Positions 37,000 through 46,678 of a stretch of 64,000 bases of DNA are shown in pieces. The DNA comes from Bacteroidota bacterium (GTDB taxonomy: Bacteria > Bacteroidota > Bacteroidia > Bacteroidales > JAAUTT01). The translations under genes and the position numbers were made by a program. The notes beneath the pieces are model-generated. The model made no database searches and was not told the origin of the DNA. It was given only the letters and a program-made list of their open reading frames with translations. Position 1 is the first letter of the stretch. Every line of letters begins with the position of its first letter. The stretch covers positions 62,001 to 126,000 of the forward strand of contig JAEYWD010000006.1 in NCBI GenBank assembly GCA_023429135.1. The letters run 5' to 3'.

Positions 37000-39444
37000 A
37001 TGAAAAACTGTCTAAATAAAAACTGCACTTTAACTATTAAAGATCAGGGTAATCTAAAAAATGAAGCAATCATTTACCGTTTTCTTTTAATTATTTTAGT
37101 CGGTATCTTGCTGTTTCCGGCTTTTTCACAGGCACAGGAACAAACTCTTACAGTTGGTACTGCAACCCGGAAAATGATTGTACATGCACCCTCAGGCATC
37201 GAAACCGACCGTCCTTTAGTAATTTCCATGCACGGAATGAACCAGACGATGTATGACCAAAAGAATCAGACCCAATTTATATCGGTTGCCGATGCCAATA
37301 ACTTTCTCCTTGTATTTCCTCAAGCTGTCAACAACCAATGGCAACTGTGGGGAACGCAGGATGTTGATTTCATTCTGGCCATTATTGATGAAATGTATAA
37401 AAAATATGGCATAGACCGCGACCGTGTTTATCTTTCAGGATTTTCAATGGGGGGTATGATGACTTATTATGCTGCCACCAAAATAGCTGATAAAATAGCC
37501 GCATACGCTCCTGTAAGTGGTTTTTTGATGGATGGTCCAAACACCAATAGTTCACGACCTGTTCCGATCCTCCATATCCATGGGGCGGACGACAATTATG
37601 TACCTCACAGCAACGTACAAACTCATTTGAAAGCATGGGCTAAAAGAAACGGCTGCAGTGAAACCGCGCAGGTAACAAGCCCCTACCCTGCCGACAAGCT
37701 GACATCAAAATCGGTTATGTATTACTGGTCGCCCGGCAAAGAAGGAGTGGAAGTAATGTTTATCAGCGTGGCCGGTGTTGGTCACTGGTACTCCGACGAT
37801 CCCAACGGGACATTCTCAAGCCAGGAAATATGGAACTTCTGCAAAAAATATTCACTTAAAGCCGGTGTACCTGAATTAAAGTATGCCTATGTTGCGGACA
37901 ATACACCGGACAAGGTTCAGATAATTATGACAGAATCGATATTGGATGCGGCTGGCTTCACGGGCTTCAAAGTGAAAGCCGATGGTCAGGAATTAACAAT
38001 TAATAGTGTTGTCAAGGCAGATTCAAACAAACTGGTAATTACCCTGAGCAATAATATAGTGAATAGCAATGCTATTTCATTATCCTACAGCAATGGCAAC
38101 GTACTTTCCGTTTTTAACAAGAAGCTTGCAGACTTCAATGATGCTTTGATTGACAATCTGTTAAAAGGCGCATCGCCAAGACTAACCGATATTTTCACTA
38201 CCAATGGGGGCGATAGTATTGTGATTAAGTTTAACAAGAAAATGCAAATTCCTTCCGATCTATCTGCCCTCACACTTAATGCGGATTACAATGGGCAAAT
38301 AAGCATTCCGTTCCTTCCGGGTTCTTTCTTCAAAAAAGATTCTGCCATTTTATCATTCCCTTTGGATAAAAAGGTTTACAGGGATTATAGTCTTCTCCTG
38401 AGTTATTCGGGCAACAACATCCTTTCTGCTGATGGAAGCGTACTAAAAACCATTACCGATTACCTTGTAACCAATAATTCCAATGGCTTACCGGTACATC
38501 TCAACTCTGGGAAAATTGAACCGGATGGCATAACCCTTTCCCTGCATTTCTCAAAACCAATGGTACTGGAAGGTGGACAGGCAAATTCCTTCATCCTGGA
38601 GATTAACGGAAAAAGAGCTTCTTTCACAGGGTATACTATTGTAAAAGACACTATTAAGTTTACCTTATCAGCCAGTGTGCATTTTGACGATATAGCAGAA
38701 ATAAGCTATAATCCCGGAACCGTTAAGGCTGCAGACAATGGGCCATTGGAAGGAACTACCAAATTATCGGTTGAGAATAAAGTAGTTGAACCGACATGGA
38801 CGGGGATCCCCGGTAAAATAGAAGCCGAAAATTACAGCTCGCAATTGGGTATTCAAACCGAAAACACCAGCGATACAGGTGGAGGCTTAAATGTTGGCTG
38901 GTTCAATAACGGAGATTGGCTGGAATATCCCATTGAAAACAACACTGCCAAAACTAATTACCAAATTACTTTCCGCGTTTCCGCACCTTCTGCCGGAGCT
39001 GTAATAAGCTTTTATATTGATGGAAAAAGTGTCGGCAACATTTCTGTGCCTGCCACAGGTAACTGGCAGATATATAATTCAGTCGATGCTAACATAAGTA
39101 TCGGGCCCGGTAAACATTATCTGAAAATAGTAGCCACAACAGCCGGTTTTAACCTGAATTACATGGATTTTCATGAAGTACTGACAGAAATGAGAAAATT
39201 AACAGAGACTAATCTGAATGTTTTCCCAAACCCGGCATCAACCGAAATATTTATAAATGCTGATGATTTCCGGCACAATCAAGTTGAGATTTTTAACACT
39301 GCAGGTACATTATTAATCAGCAAGGCCACCGCTGGCGAAACCATAGTACGCCTGCCCCTACAACTTGTTAGCGGGATGTATTTGGTTAAAATAACTAATG
39401 AAAAAGAATATAAGGTGAAAAAAATTGAAATTTCAAATAACTAA
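37000..39444 (+). CDS. CE1/PHB-depolymerase-like esterase with Ig-like repeats, CBM6 and T9SS domain
   Basis: 814 residues with signal peptide to about residue 46 ('FSQAQ'). The esterase part (about 50-290) has an alpha/beta-hydrolase fold of the LpqC/feruloyl esterase type: 'VISMHGMNQTMYDQ', nucleophile S149 in 'LSGFSMGGMM', acid in 'HIHGADDNYVPH', H262 in 'GVGHWYSDD'. Three SwmB-like Ig repeats follow (about 290-600), each ending in an 'ISLSYSNGNVLS' type strand. A CBM6 domain lies at about 604-727 ('GKIEAENYSSQLGIQTENTSD'; 'GDWLEYPIE'), and a T9SS tail starts near 740 ('FPNPASTEIF'). It should act outside the cell, removing acetyl or feruloyl groups so that GH74/GH5 can reach the polymer. 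The exact ester is not determined. Confidence 0.9.
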   Translation: MKNCLNKNCTLTIKDQGNLKNEAIIYRFLLIILVGILLFPAFSQAQEQTLTVGTATRKMIVHAPSGIETDRPLVISMHGMNQTMYDQKNQTQFISVADANNFLLVFPQAVNNQWQLWGTQDVDFILAIIDEMYKKYGIDRDRVYLSGFSMGGMMTYYAATKIADKIAAYAPVSGFLMDGPNTNSSRPVPILHIHGADDNYVPHSNVQTHLKAWAKRNGCSETAQVTSPYPADKLTSKSVMYYWSPGKEGVEVMFISVAGVGHWYSDDPNGTFSSQEIWNFCKKYSLKAGVPELKYAYVADNTPDKVQIIMTESILDAAGFTGFKVKADGQELTINSVVKADSNKLVITLSNNIVNSNAISLSYSNGNVLSVFNKKLADFNDALIDNLLKGASPRLTDIFTTNGGDSIVIKFNKKMQIPSDLSALTLNADYNGQISIPFLPGSFFKKDSAILSFPLDKKVYRDYSLLLSYSGNNILSADGSVLKTITDYLVTNNSNGLPVHLNSGKIEPDGITLSLHFSKPMVLEGGQANSFILEINGKRASFTGYTIVKDTIKFTLSASVHFDDIAEISYNPGTVKAADNGPLEGTTKLSVENKVVEPTWTGIPGKIEAENYSSQLGIQTENTSDTGGGLNVGWFNNGDWLEYPIENNTAKTNYQITFRVSAPSAGAVISFYIDGKSVGNISVPATGNWQIYNSVDANISIGPGKHYLKIVATTAGFNLNYMDFHEVLTEMRKLTETNLNVFPNPASTEIFINADDFRHNQVEIFNTAGTLLISKATAGETIVRLPLQLVSGMYLVKITNEKEYKVKKIEISNN

Positions 39445-39509
39445 GTCTTGAAAATTAATAGAAATAAATAATCAATAACAAGGATATACTCCTATTAACA
39501 AACTATATT

Positions 39510-41183
39510 ATGAAAATCTTCTCATTCGTAGCTACTTGTTTTCTGTACACATCATCTCTATTAGCTCAGGAAACCTATCCTTCTCCGGTTGGAGCTGGTA
39601 ACGAACCTATAGCATCAGGTAAGTTCGAACCGACCTGGCAATCCCTTAGTCAATACCAGGCGCCCGAGTGGTTCCGGAATGCCAAATTTGGCATCTGGGC
39701 GCATTGGGGACCGCAGTGTCAACCTGAACAGGGCGACTGGTTCGCAAGGTTTATGTACGACGAAGGCAGCTATCAGTACAATTGGTTTGTTGAACATTAT
39801 GGTAATCCGTCCAAGGCCGGCTTTAAGGAAGTAATCAACGACTGGAAAGCCGAAAACTGGGATCCTGAAAAACTGGTGGCCCTGTATAAACGTGTGGGAG
39901 CACAATATTTCTTTGCCATGGCCAACCATCACGACAACCTCGATATGTGGAACAGCAAATACCAGGAATGGAATACATTGCGGGTTGGGCCAAAAAAGGA
40001 TATTATTGCCGGTTGGGCCGAGGCTGCCAAAAAATACAATCTCCCGTTTGGGATAAGTGTGCATGCAAGTCATGCCTGGACCTGGCTCGAAACATCCCAG
40101 CGTTCCGATAAAAACGGTTCTTTTGCAGGTATTCCATACGATGGTAAACTTACAAAAGCCGATGGCAAGGGTACATGGTGGGAAGGACTTGATCCGCAGG
40201 AACTTTATGCCCAGAACCATTCATTAAGCGAAAACAGCCTTGATATTAATTCTATCTGGAAACCAGCCTGGGACTCAATCAACAAAGTATGGGCAAGTCA
40301 GTGGAACTGGAGCAATAATGCATCTGTTCCTTCTCAGGCTTATTGCGAAAAATTCTATAACCGCACCATCGACCTGATTAACCAGTATAATCCCGATCTG
40401 ATTTATTTCGACGATACAGCCCTCCCACTCTATCCGGTAAGCGACGCCGGATTAAAAATAGCTGCGCATTACTACAACCATAACATGGCAACTCACAACG
40501 GTAAGCTGGAGGCCGTATTATTTGGAAAAGTTCTGACAGATGAACAGAAAAAATGCATGGTTTGGGATGTTGAACGCGGAGCGCCTGAGAAAGCGCAGGC
40601 TGATTCGTGGCAAACCTGCACCTGCATTGGCGACTGGCATTACAATAGGAGTGTTTACGATCAGAACCGTTATAAATCCGTTAAAGACGTGATACACATG
40701 CTGGTGGACATTGTAAGCAAAAACGGGAACCTGCTTCTTAGTATTCCCGTTCGCGGCAATGGTTCTATCGACGATAAAGAAATTGCAATACTTGAAGGTA
40801 TTGCCGCCTGGATGGATGTGAACAAAGAGAGTATTTTTGGTACCCGCGTATGGAAAGTGTTTGGCGAAGGGCCGGCCCTTGAAGCTGCTAACCCGGTAAA
40901 TAATCAGGGATTTAACGAGGGAAAAGTTAAACTGTCAGAAAAGGACATTCGTTTCAATCAGAAAGGAAATGTACTTTATGCTACAGTTTTGGGAGTTCCT
41001 GCTGAAAACATCACCATAAAGTCCCTGGCAAAAAAAAGCGGAAATGCAAAAATTAAAAAGATTGAAATACTTGGCAGCAAAGACAAGCTTTCGTGGAAAC
41101 AAACCACTGATTCACTGGAGATTGAGAAGCCAAACACTTTCCCGAATGAGATTGCGATAGTGTTTAAAATTACTTTGGAGTAA
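39510..41183 (+). CDS. GH29 alpha-L-fucosidase
   Basis: 557 residues with signal peptide to about residue 20 ('SLLAQ'). GH29 motifs: 'WFRNAKFGIWAHWGPQCQPE', 'GAQYFFAMANHHDNLDMWNS', 'VGPKKDIIAGW', and the nucleophile region 'YNPDLIYFDDT', where D301 is the likely catalytic aspartate. A C-terminal beta-sandwich follows the barrel ('ITIKSLAKKSGNAKIKKIEILGS'). Fucosidases of this family remove terminal alpha-1,2-fucose from the F side chain of dicot xyloglucan. Its presence implies that fucosylated plant cell-wall xyloglucan is a target. Same direction as its neighbours, 65 bases after the esterase gene. Confidence 0.94.
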   Translation: MKIFSFVATCFLYTSSLLAQETYPSPVGAGNEPIASGKFEPTWQSLSQYQAPEWFRNAKFGIWAHWGPQCQPEQGDWFARFMYDEGSYQYNWFVEHYGNPSKAGFKEVINDWKAENWDPEKLVALYKRVGAQYFFAMANHHDNLDMWNSKYQEWNTLRVGPKKDIIAGWAEAAKKYNLPFGISVHASHAWTWLETSQRSDKNGSFAGIPYDGKLTKADGKGTWWEGLDPQELYAQNHSLSENSLDINSIWKPAWDSINKVWASQWNWSNNASVPSQAYCEKFYNRTIDLINQYNPDLIYFDDTALPLYPVSDAGLKIAAHYYNHNMATHNGKLEAVLFGKVLTDEQKKCMVWDVERGAPEKAQADSWQTCTCIGDWHYNRSVYDQNRYKSVKDVIHMLVDIVSKNGNLLLSIPVRGNGSIDDKEIAILEGIAAWMDVNKESIFGTRVWKVFGEGPALEAANPVNNQGFNEGKVKLSEKDIRFNQKGNVLYATVLGVPAENITIKSLAKKSGNAKIKKIEILGSKDKLSWKQTTDSLEIEKPNTFPNEIAIVFKITLE

Positions 41184-41280
41184 ACGCCGTAACAGCTTGT
41201 TAACGAAAGGAAATAAATATTGAGATTGAGTTGTATGTAGTTAATTAAAAGGGAATTGTTAAAATAATAGATTTAATTTT

Positions 41281-42882
41281 ATGAAGTTTAAAAATATTTT
41301 ATTTTCATTAGGATTAATGGTTGGTATAGTGCTTTCCTTAGGTAACGCCTTTAGCCAACGAACTTATAAAAACCCGATCATTACGGGCATGAACCCCGAC
41401 CCCAGTATTTGCCGGGTGGGAGATGACTTTTATCTGGTGACTTCAACATTCGAGTTTTATCCCGGTTTGCCCATTTATCACAGCAAGGATTTGGTTCACT
41501 GGAAAATGATAGGTTACGCATTGGATAGGCCAGGCAATTGCCCAATGGGTGGAGCTGGTTCATCGGGTGGTAATTATGCACCTGCGCTTCGTTACCACAA
41601 TGGTACGTTCTATATTTCGTGTACCAATTATGGCGGCAAGGGTACCCAAGGTGTTTTTTACGTTACGGCTACAAATCCCGCAGGCCCATGGTCCGACCCG
41701 GTTTGGATCGGCAATTGGTATGTGGACCCGTCCATGATGTTTGCCAACGACAGCATGTACTGGGTAAGCCCCAACAATAAAGGAAGTTTTATGGTTGGAA
41801 CTTTCGATCCTGTTCAGAAAAAATTTATTAAACCATTACAAATAGTCGCATCCGGCTTAGGAGGTTCATCGCCCGAAGGGCCGCACATGTATAAAATTGG
41901 CGAATATTATTACCTGATGTCGGCTGAAGGTGGCACGGGTTACGAACACCGCGAGGTAATCCAGCGCAGCAAATCTCCTTACGGACCTTTTGAACCCAGC
42001 CCTTACAACCCGGTAATTTCGAATATGAACAGACCCGAAAGCCCATTCCATGCTATAGGTCATGCCGATTTATTTCAACTGCAGGATGGCTCTTGGTGGT
42101 TGGTGTGTTTGGGAATGCGTCCAAAAGGCGGACAGTTTCAGCATCTGGGACGCGAAACCTTTTTGGCCCCTGTTCGCTGGACAGAAGACGGCTGGCCCGT
42201 TGCCGGCGATAAAGGAAATATGCTCGAAGAATTTCCTGTCCCAAGCCTTCCCGAACACAAATGGGAAAAAGAACCGATTCGTGACGATTTCAACAATCCA
42301 AAGCTTGGCCTGCAATGGAATTTCCTTCGCAATCCTTACGAAGCCGATTGGTCGTTGACCCAAAAACCAGGTTATTTGAGATTGAAAGGTTCAAAAGTGA
42401 GTCTGAAGGAAAAAGATTCGCCCGCCTTTGTAGGGCACAGGCAACCCCACTTCAACATGATTGCTTCAACTAAATTGAGTTTCACACCTGTTGCAGAAAA
42501 TGAAGAAGCAGGTTTGGCGGTTCGTGGCAACGATGCCAACCATTTCAGCATGGTGATTACACAGCGCGAAGGAAAACGCGTAGTGCTCTTCAGAAAATAT
42601 CTTCAGGATAAAATTGAAAGCGAAGAATACAAAGAGATACCAAAAGGCAATGTCGTTTTGAAAATTAGTGCAACTGAACTAGAATACAAGTTCTGGGTTC
42701 AACCCAATGGAAAAAAAGCCATATTGATTGGAACTGCTGCTACAAAAGACATCTCGAACGAAAAGATAGGCGGTTTTATTGGTGCGTTTATTGGCATGTA
42801 CGCTTCGGGCAACGGAAGCTCTAATACCAATCCCGCCGATTTCGACTGGTTCGATTACGAGCCGGATGCAACAATGCCCTAA
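41281..42882 (+). CDS. GH43-family arabinofuranosidase/xylosidase with C-terminal beta-sandwich (subfamily 12-like)
   Basis: 533 residues with signal peptide to about residue 26 ('NAFSQ'). Five-bladed propeller with the GH43 catalytic set: base D40 ('GMNPDPSICRVGDDFY'), pKa modulator D149 ('WYVDPSMM') and acid E199 ('SPEGPHMYKIG'). From about residue 335 a beta-sandwich of the GH43_C2 (XynB-C) type follows ('IRDDFNNPKLGLQWNFLRNP'). This layout is shared with the alpha-L-arabinofuranosidases of Bacteroides xyloglucan loci, which trim arabinose from solanaceous-type side chains. A beta-xylosidase function cannot be excluded from sequence. Confidence 0.93.
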   Translation: MKFKNILFSLGLMVGIVLSLGNAFSQRTYKNPIITGMNPDPSICRVGDDFYLVTSTFEFYPGLPIYHSKDLVHWKMIGYALDRPGNCPMGGAGSSGGNYAPALRYHNGTFYISCTNYGGKGTQGVFYVTATNPAGPWSDPVWIGNWYVDPSMMFANDSMYWVSPNNKGSFMVGTFDPVQKKFIKPLQIVASGLGGSSPEGPHMYKIGEYYYLMSAEGGTGYEHREVIQRSKSPYGPFEPSPYNPVISNMNRPESPFHAIGHADLFQLQDGSWWLVCLGMRPKGGQFQHLGRETFLAPVRWTEDGWPVAGDKGNMLEEFPVPSLPEHKWEKEPIRDDFNNPKLGLQWNFLRNPYEADWSLTQKPGYLRLKGSKVSLKEKDSPAFVGHRQPHFNMIASTKLSFTPVAENEEAGLAVRGNDANHFSMVITQREGKRVVLFRKYLQDKIESEEYKEIPKGNVVLKISATELEYKFWVQPNGKKAILIGTAATKDISNEKIGGFIGAFIGMYASGNGSSNTNPADFDWFDYEPDATMP

Positions 42883-42975
42883 ACCTGGTGTAACAACCTG
42901 GTACCATTCTAAATAATATTTCAGCGATTATTAAATAATTCGTATTTGTGTAAGTGTTTGTAAAATATTAATAGT

Positions 42976-44925
42976 ATGAAATTTAAAATCATTTCATTAA
43001 CCAAACTAATGATTGTTTCTGGAATAATGCTGCTGGATTTTAGTCGGGCAAATAGCCAGGTTGTTTCGGTTTCGTCACCGAACAATAAAATCAATGTTTC
43101 GCTTTACTGCGAACAAAACAAAACCGTTGGCAATTGGTATCTTCGTGTTAATTATACCGGAAATGATAAGGTTTCAGAAGTTATCCCAACAATCAATCTT
43201 GGACTTTCGCGCAGCGACCAGGATTTTTACGCGAGCCTTGCATTTCTAAAGGCAGGGAAACCCGTTGTTGTTAATGAAAATTATACCGCATTGCACGGGA
43301 AGAAATCTGCTTGCAGCAATATGGCAAATGAAGTGGTCGCTGCCTTTGAAAATCCATCAAAAGCCAAATTAAACCTAATTATCCGCGCTTATAATGATGG
43401 CATTGCTTTTCGGTACGAATTTCCTGAAAAAGAAGGAACGTTTATAATGAAAGATGAACTTACTGCTTATACAATACCAGACAGTACGAAACGTTGGCTG
43501 GAAAAATTCAATCCGGCCAATGAAGGTTTGTACAGTATGATGAAAGACGGAAATGAACAAAAAGACTGGGGCTATCCGGCCTTGTTCAATACTCCTGATA
43601 AATCATGTTGGTACTTGATACACGAAGCAGATGTGAACCGCACATATTGTGGTACTAAACTTACCAATTATGGACAGAAAACTTCTTATAAACTCACTTT
43701 CCCCGATCAATGGAATGGCAGGGGAAAAGGGGAAGGAAAGCCAACGATAAACCTGCCCTGGAAATCCCCCTGGCGTGTAGTAATAGTTGGTAGTCTGGCT
43801 GATATTGTTGAATCTACTTTGGTCGACGATGTTAGCACACCATCGGTTGTTTCTAAAACCGATTGGATTAAACCCGGCAAAGCTTCGTGGAATTACTGGT
43901 CCGATAACCACGGCACACGTAGTTATAAAACCGTTTGCACCTTTGCCGACCTAGCTGCTTCAATGGACTGGCCTTACACCCTTTTGGATTGGGAATGGGA
44001 TGCAATGTCCGATGGCGGAAATCTTGAAGATGCTGTTAAGTATATTACTTCCAAAGGTATAAAACCATTAATGTGGTATAATTCAGGAGGCGACTTCAAT
44101 TGGGTTTCGGCAACACCTAAAGACCGTATGCTGACCCACGAAAACCGTGTAGCGGAATTTACTAAACTGAAAAAACTTGGTGTAGCCGGCGTTAAAATTG
44201 ATTTTTTCGAAAGCGAAAAACAAGATATGATAAACTACTATCTTGATATATTGGATGATGCCGCTAAATTTGAAATAATGGTTTATTTTCATGGTTGCAT
44301 TGTTCCTCGCGGTTGGGCAAGGACTTATCCTAACCTAATGACATACGAGGGTGTGCGTGGGTCCGAATGGTATAATAATGGTCCTGAATTTACCACGACT
44401 GCTCCGGAACATAATACAATCCTCCCTTTTACACGTAACGTAGTTGGGTCAATGGATTATACACCGGTAACCTTTACCAATTCGCAATATCCACATATTA
44501 CTTCTTATGGCCATGAGCTGGCGCTCAGCGTATTATTTGAATCAGGCTTTCAACATCTGGCTGACCGGCCTGAAGGCTATTACGAACTGCCGGATGCTGC
44601 CAAAAATTTCCTGAGAGAGGTTCCAAATGCCTGGGACAATATCAAATTCCTCGATGGCCATCCCGGCCGCGACATAATTATTGCCAGGCAAAAAGGAAAC
44701 TCCTGGTATATGGGTGGAATTAGTGCTGAAAATATTGAGAAAACGAAAACTTTGAAATTCGATTTTCTGCCACAAAATGTCAATTTTAAACTCACCCTTA
44801 TTTCGGACGGCAATTACGACAAAGCTTTTAAAACGCAATATCTTGTTGTAAACCAATCTAGCTCTGTAGAAGTAAAAATGCTGCGAAGGGGAGGTTTTGT
44901 TGCCTCTTTGGCTCCGCTACAGTGA
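42976..44925 (+). CDS. GH97-family retaining alpha-galactosidase-like (copy 1)
   Basis: 649 residues with signal peptide to about residue 27 ('RANSQ'). N-terminal super-sandwich (about 30-285), then a TIM barrel with 'MDWPYTLLDWEWDAM' and 'GIKPLMWYNSGGDFNW'. The 'GVKIDFFESEKQD' motif places D409 where the retaining GH97 enzymes have their nucleophile; E458 in 'MTYEGVRGSEWY' is the acid/base candidate. The inverting SusB type uses glutamates instead, so this should be a retaining alpha-galactosidase-type enzyme. Its contribution in a xyloglucan locus is unclear: terminal alpha-galactose from galactomannan or pectin fragments, or another alpha-linked side-chain sugar. A second GH97 is at 52488. 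Confidence 0.92.
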   Translation: MKFKIISLTKLMIVSGIMLLDFSRANSQVVSVSSPNNKINVSLYCEQNKTVGNWYLRVNYTGNDKVSEVIPTINLGLSRSDQDFYASLAFLKAGKPVVVNENYTALHGKKSACSNMANEVVAAFENPSKAKLNLIIRAYNDGIAFRYEFPEKEGTFIMKDELTAYTIPDSTKRWLEKFNPANEGLYSMMKDGNEQKDWGYPALFNTPDKSCWYLIHEADVNRTYCGTKLTNYGQKTSYKLTFPDQWNGRGKGEGKPTINLPWKSPWRVVIVGSLADIVESTLVDDVSTPSVVSKTDWIKPGKASWNYWSDNHGTRSYKTVCTFADLAASMDWPYTLLDWEWDAMSDGGNLEDAVKYITSKGIKPLMWYNSGGDFNWVSATPKDRMLTHENRVAEFTKLKKLGVAGVKIDFFESEKQDMINYYLDILDDAAKFEIMVYFHGCIVPRGWARTYPNLMTYEGVRGSEWYNNGPEFTTTAPEHNTILPFTRNVVGSMDYTPVTFTNSQYPHITSYGHELALSVLFESGFQHLADRPEGYYELPDAAKNFLREVPNAWDNIKFLDGHPGRDIIIARQKGNSWYMGGISAENIEKTKTLKFDFLPQNVNFKLTLISDGNYDKAFKTQYLVVNQSSSVEVKMLRRGGFVASLAPLQ

Positions 44926-45018
44926 TAGAAAAATAAGCAATAAAACGAACGTGAAGATGATTTTACATTACACATGTAACGAGAAAAAAAACAGAATTGC
45001 GGGCCTCATGGTTGCTTT

Positions 45019-45039
45019 GTTGTTCGTTTTTAGAACAAC
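45019..45039 (+). promoter_or_regulatory. Small leader hairpin before the second GH43
   Basis: A 7-bp perfect stem (45019-45025 with 45033-45039) with a 7-nt T-rich loop, 25-45 bases before the ATG at 45064. A related sequence without the second arm is found before the gene at 46679. Confidence 0.3.
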
Positions 45040-45063
45040 GTTTAGAAAATAAAATAAAAAAAC

Positions 45064-46599
45064 ATGTTTAGAAAAAAAGTATTGTTAAGTACAGTCGTTG
45101 TTATGGCTTTTCTGGGAGGTTCAGAATTCGTAGAAGCTCAGACTAATGCAGGTAAACCGACAGTGGTTAACGAAAACCTGGAAGAAAAATTCGCAAAAGT
45201 TTCCCCGAAACTTACCTCCAATAATGCGAATCCATTATTAGATTTTATGTATACGGCCGACCCGACAGCAGTAGAATACAATGGTAGAATTTATGTGTAT
45301 GCCACGAATGATCATCAACAGTATGAGCATGTAGGAAAGGATGGCAAAAATTCATACGAGAAGATACGTTCACTGGTTATGATGTCTTCCGATGATATGG
45401 TGAACTGGACTTATCATGGTCTTATAAATACTGCCGAGCTGGCACCATGGAGTCAAAATTCCTGGGCGCCTTCCATTACATCCAGACTGGAAGCAGATGG
45501 TAAGACGCACTTTTATTTGTATTATTCCAATAGCGGCATCGGCTCAGCCGTACTTACTTCCACCTCTCCCGTTGGCCCGTGGAGTGATCCATTGGGAAAG
45601 AACATAGTCGACCGTTCTGTCCCCGGAGTGGATGTGGAAGCTCCCTTCGATCCCGGAGTTGTGATTGACGATCAAGGTACAGGCTGGCTGGCTTTTGGAG
45701 GCGGAAAGCCTAAAACGAAATATATGCCGGATAATTCCAGAATCGTCAAATTAGGGGCTGATATGATTAGTTTGGCTAGCGATGTTGCCAAGATACCCGC
45801 TCCATATTTTTTTGAGGCAAGCGACCTCAACTTTATCAATGGGACATGGGTTTATACCTATAATACGAGTTGGGAACAACGTACTGAATGGCCATATACG
45901 AATATTGATAAATCAACCCAATGCAGTATGTGTTATATGACAAGCAAAACACCGTTAGATTCAGGTAGTTGGAAGTATCGCGATAATTACTTTAAGAATA
46001 CTGGCGACGTTAATGTGGGCCCTTTGACAAACAACCACACTCACTTCTTCAAATTCAAAGAGAAATATTATCTTGCTTACCATTCCATGTATTTACAGGA
46101 TTACTTTGGAACTAAAGGTGGCTTTCGCAATGTGGGTATCGAAGAAATGCAGGTGGATGAAGGGAATGATGTGAATATTCCCATGGTCAAAGCAACTTTT
46201 AAAGGTCCGTCACAACTTAACCCATTAAATCCATTCCTTCTTCAGCAAGCAGAAACTACCGCAGGCACTTCGGGGCAAGTCCAGTTCGAAGCTGTCGGTA
46301 ATGTGGGCAATATGGTAGCTAAAGGAAAAGCAGACACACAATGTCTTATGGTGCGAGGAGCCGATTTTACCAAACATATTCCTGTCAAATTCGAAGCCAG
46401 AGTGAAAGGAAAAGGTAAAATTGATGTGTATGTAAATAATCTGAAAGGTACTCCTCTTGTTTCCCTTATATGTGATGGGAAGGAATGGACTACGCTCTCA
46501 AAGAAAATAGGACAGAAAATTGATAAAGGAATAGGAAATATCTATTTTGTATTTAATGGCAAGGACTTTTTGTTTGATGAATGGAAATTTATTTATTAA
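45064..46599 (+). CDS. GH43-family glycosidase with C-terminal CBM6-like domain
   Basis: 511 residues with signal peptide to about residue 25 ('EFVEAQ'). GH43 propeller (about 55-370): base D66 in 'FMYTADPTAVEYNGRIYVY', modulator D196 in 'EAPFDPGVVIDD', acid E251 in 'YFFEASDLNF'. The C-terminal 140 residues look like a CBM6-type sandwich ('HIPVKFEARVKGKGKIDVYVNN', 'FLFDEWKFIY'). It belongs to a different GH43 branch from the gene at 41281, closer to arabinofuranosidases/xylosidases with appended CBM6. It probably acts on arabinose or xylose side groups. It is separated from GH97 by 138 bases that contain a small hairpin. Confidence 0.9.
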   Translation: MFRKKVLLSTVVVMAFLGGSEFVEAQTNAGKPTVVNENLEEKFAKVSPKLTSNNANPLLDFMYTADPTAVEYNGRIYVYATNDHQQYEHVGKDGKNSYEKIRSLVMMSSDDMVNWTYHGLINTAELAPWSQNSWAPSITSRLEADGKTHFYLYYSNSGIGSAVLTSTSPVGPWSDPLGKNIVDRSVPGVDVEAPFDPGVVIDDQGTGWLAFGGGKPKTKYMPDNSRIVKLGADMISLASDVAKIPAPYFFEASDLNFINGTWVYTYNTSWEQRTEWPYTNIDKSTQCSMCYMTSKTPLDSGSWKYRDNYFKNTGDVNVGPLTNNHTHFFKFKEKYYLAYHSMYLQDYFGTKGGFRNVGIEEMQVDEGNDVNIPMVKATFKGPSQLNPLNPFLLQQAETTAGTSGQVQFEAVGNVGNMVAKGKADTQCLMVRGADFTKHIPVKFEARVKGKGKIDVYVNNLKGTPLVSLICDGKEWTTLSKKIGQKIDKGIGNIYFVFNGKDFLFDEWKFIY

Positions 46600-46678
46600 A
46601 TCGATGTCAGTTTTAAGAGATGAACCAGGGTGGCTATTTTGTTGCTCGTTTTTAAATATTAACTAAATCAACATAGAA

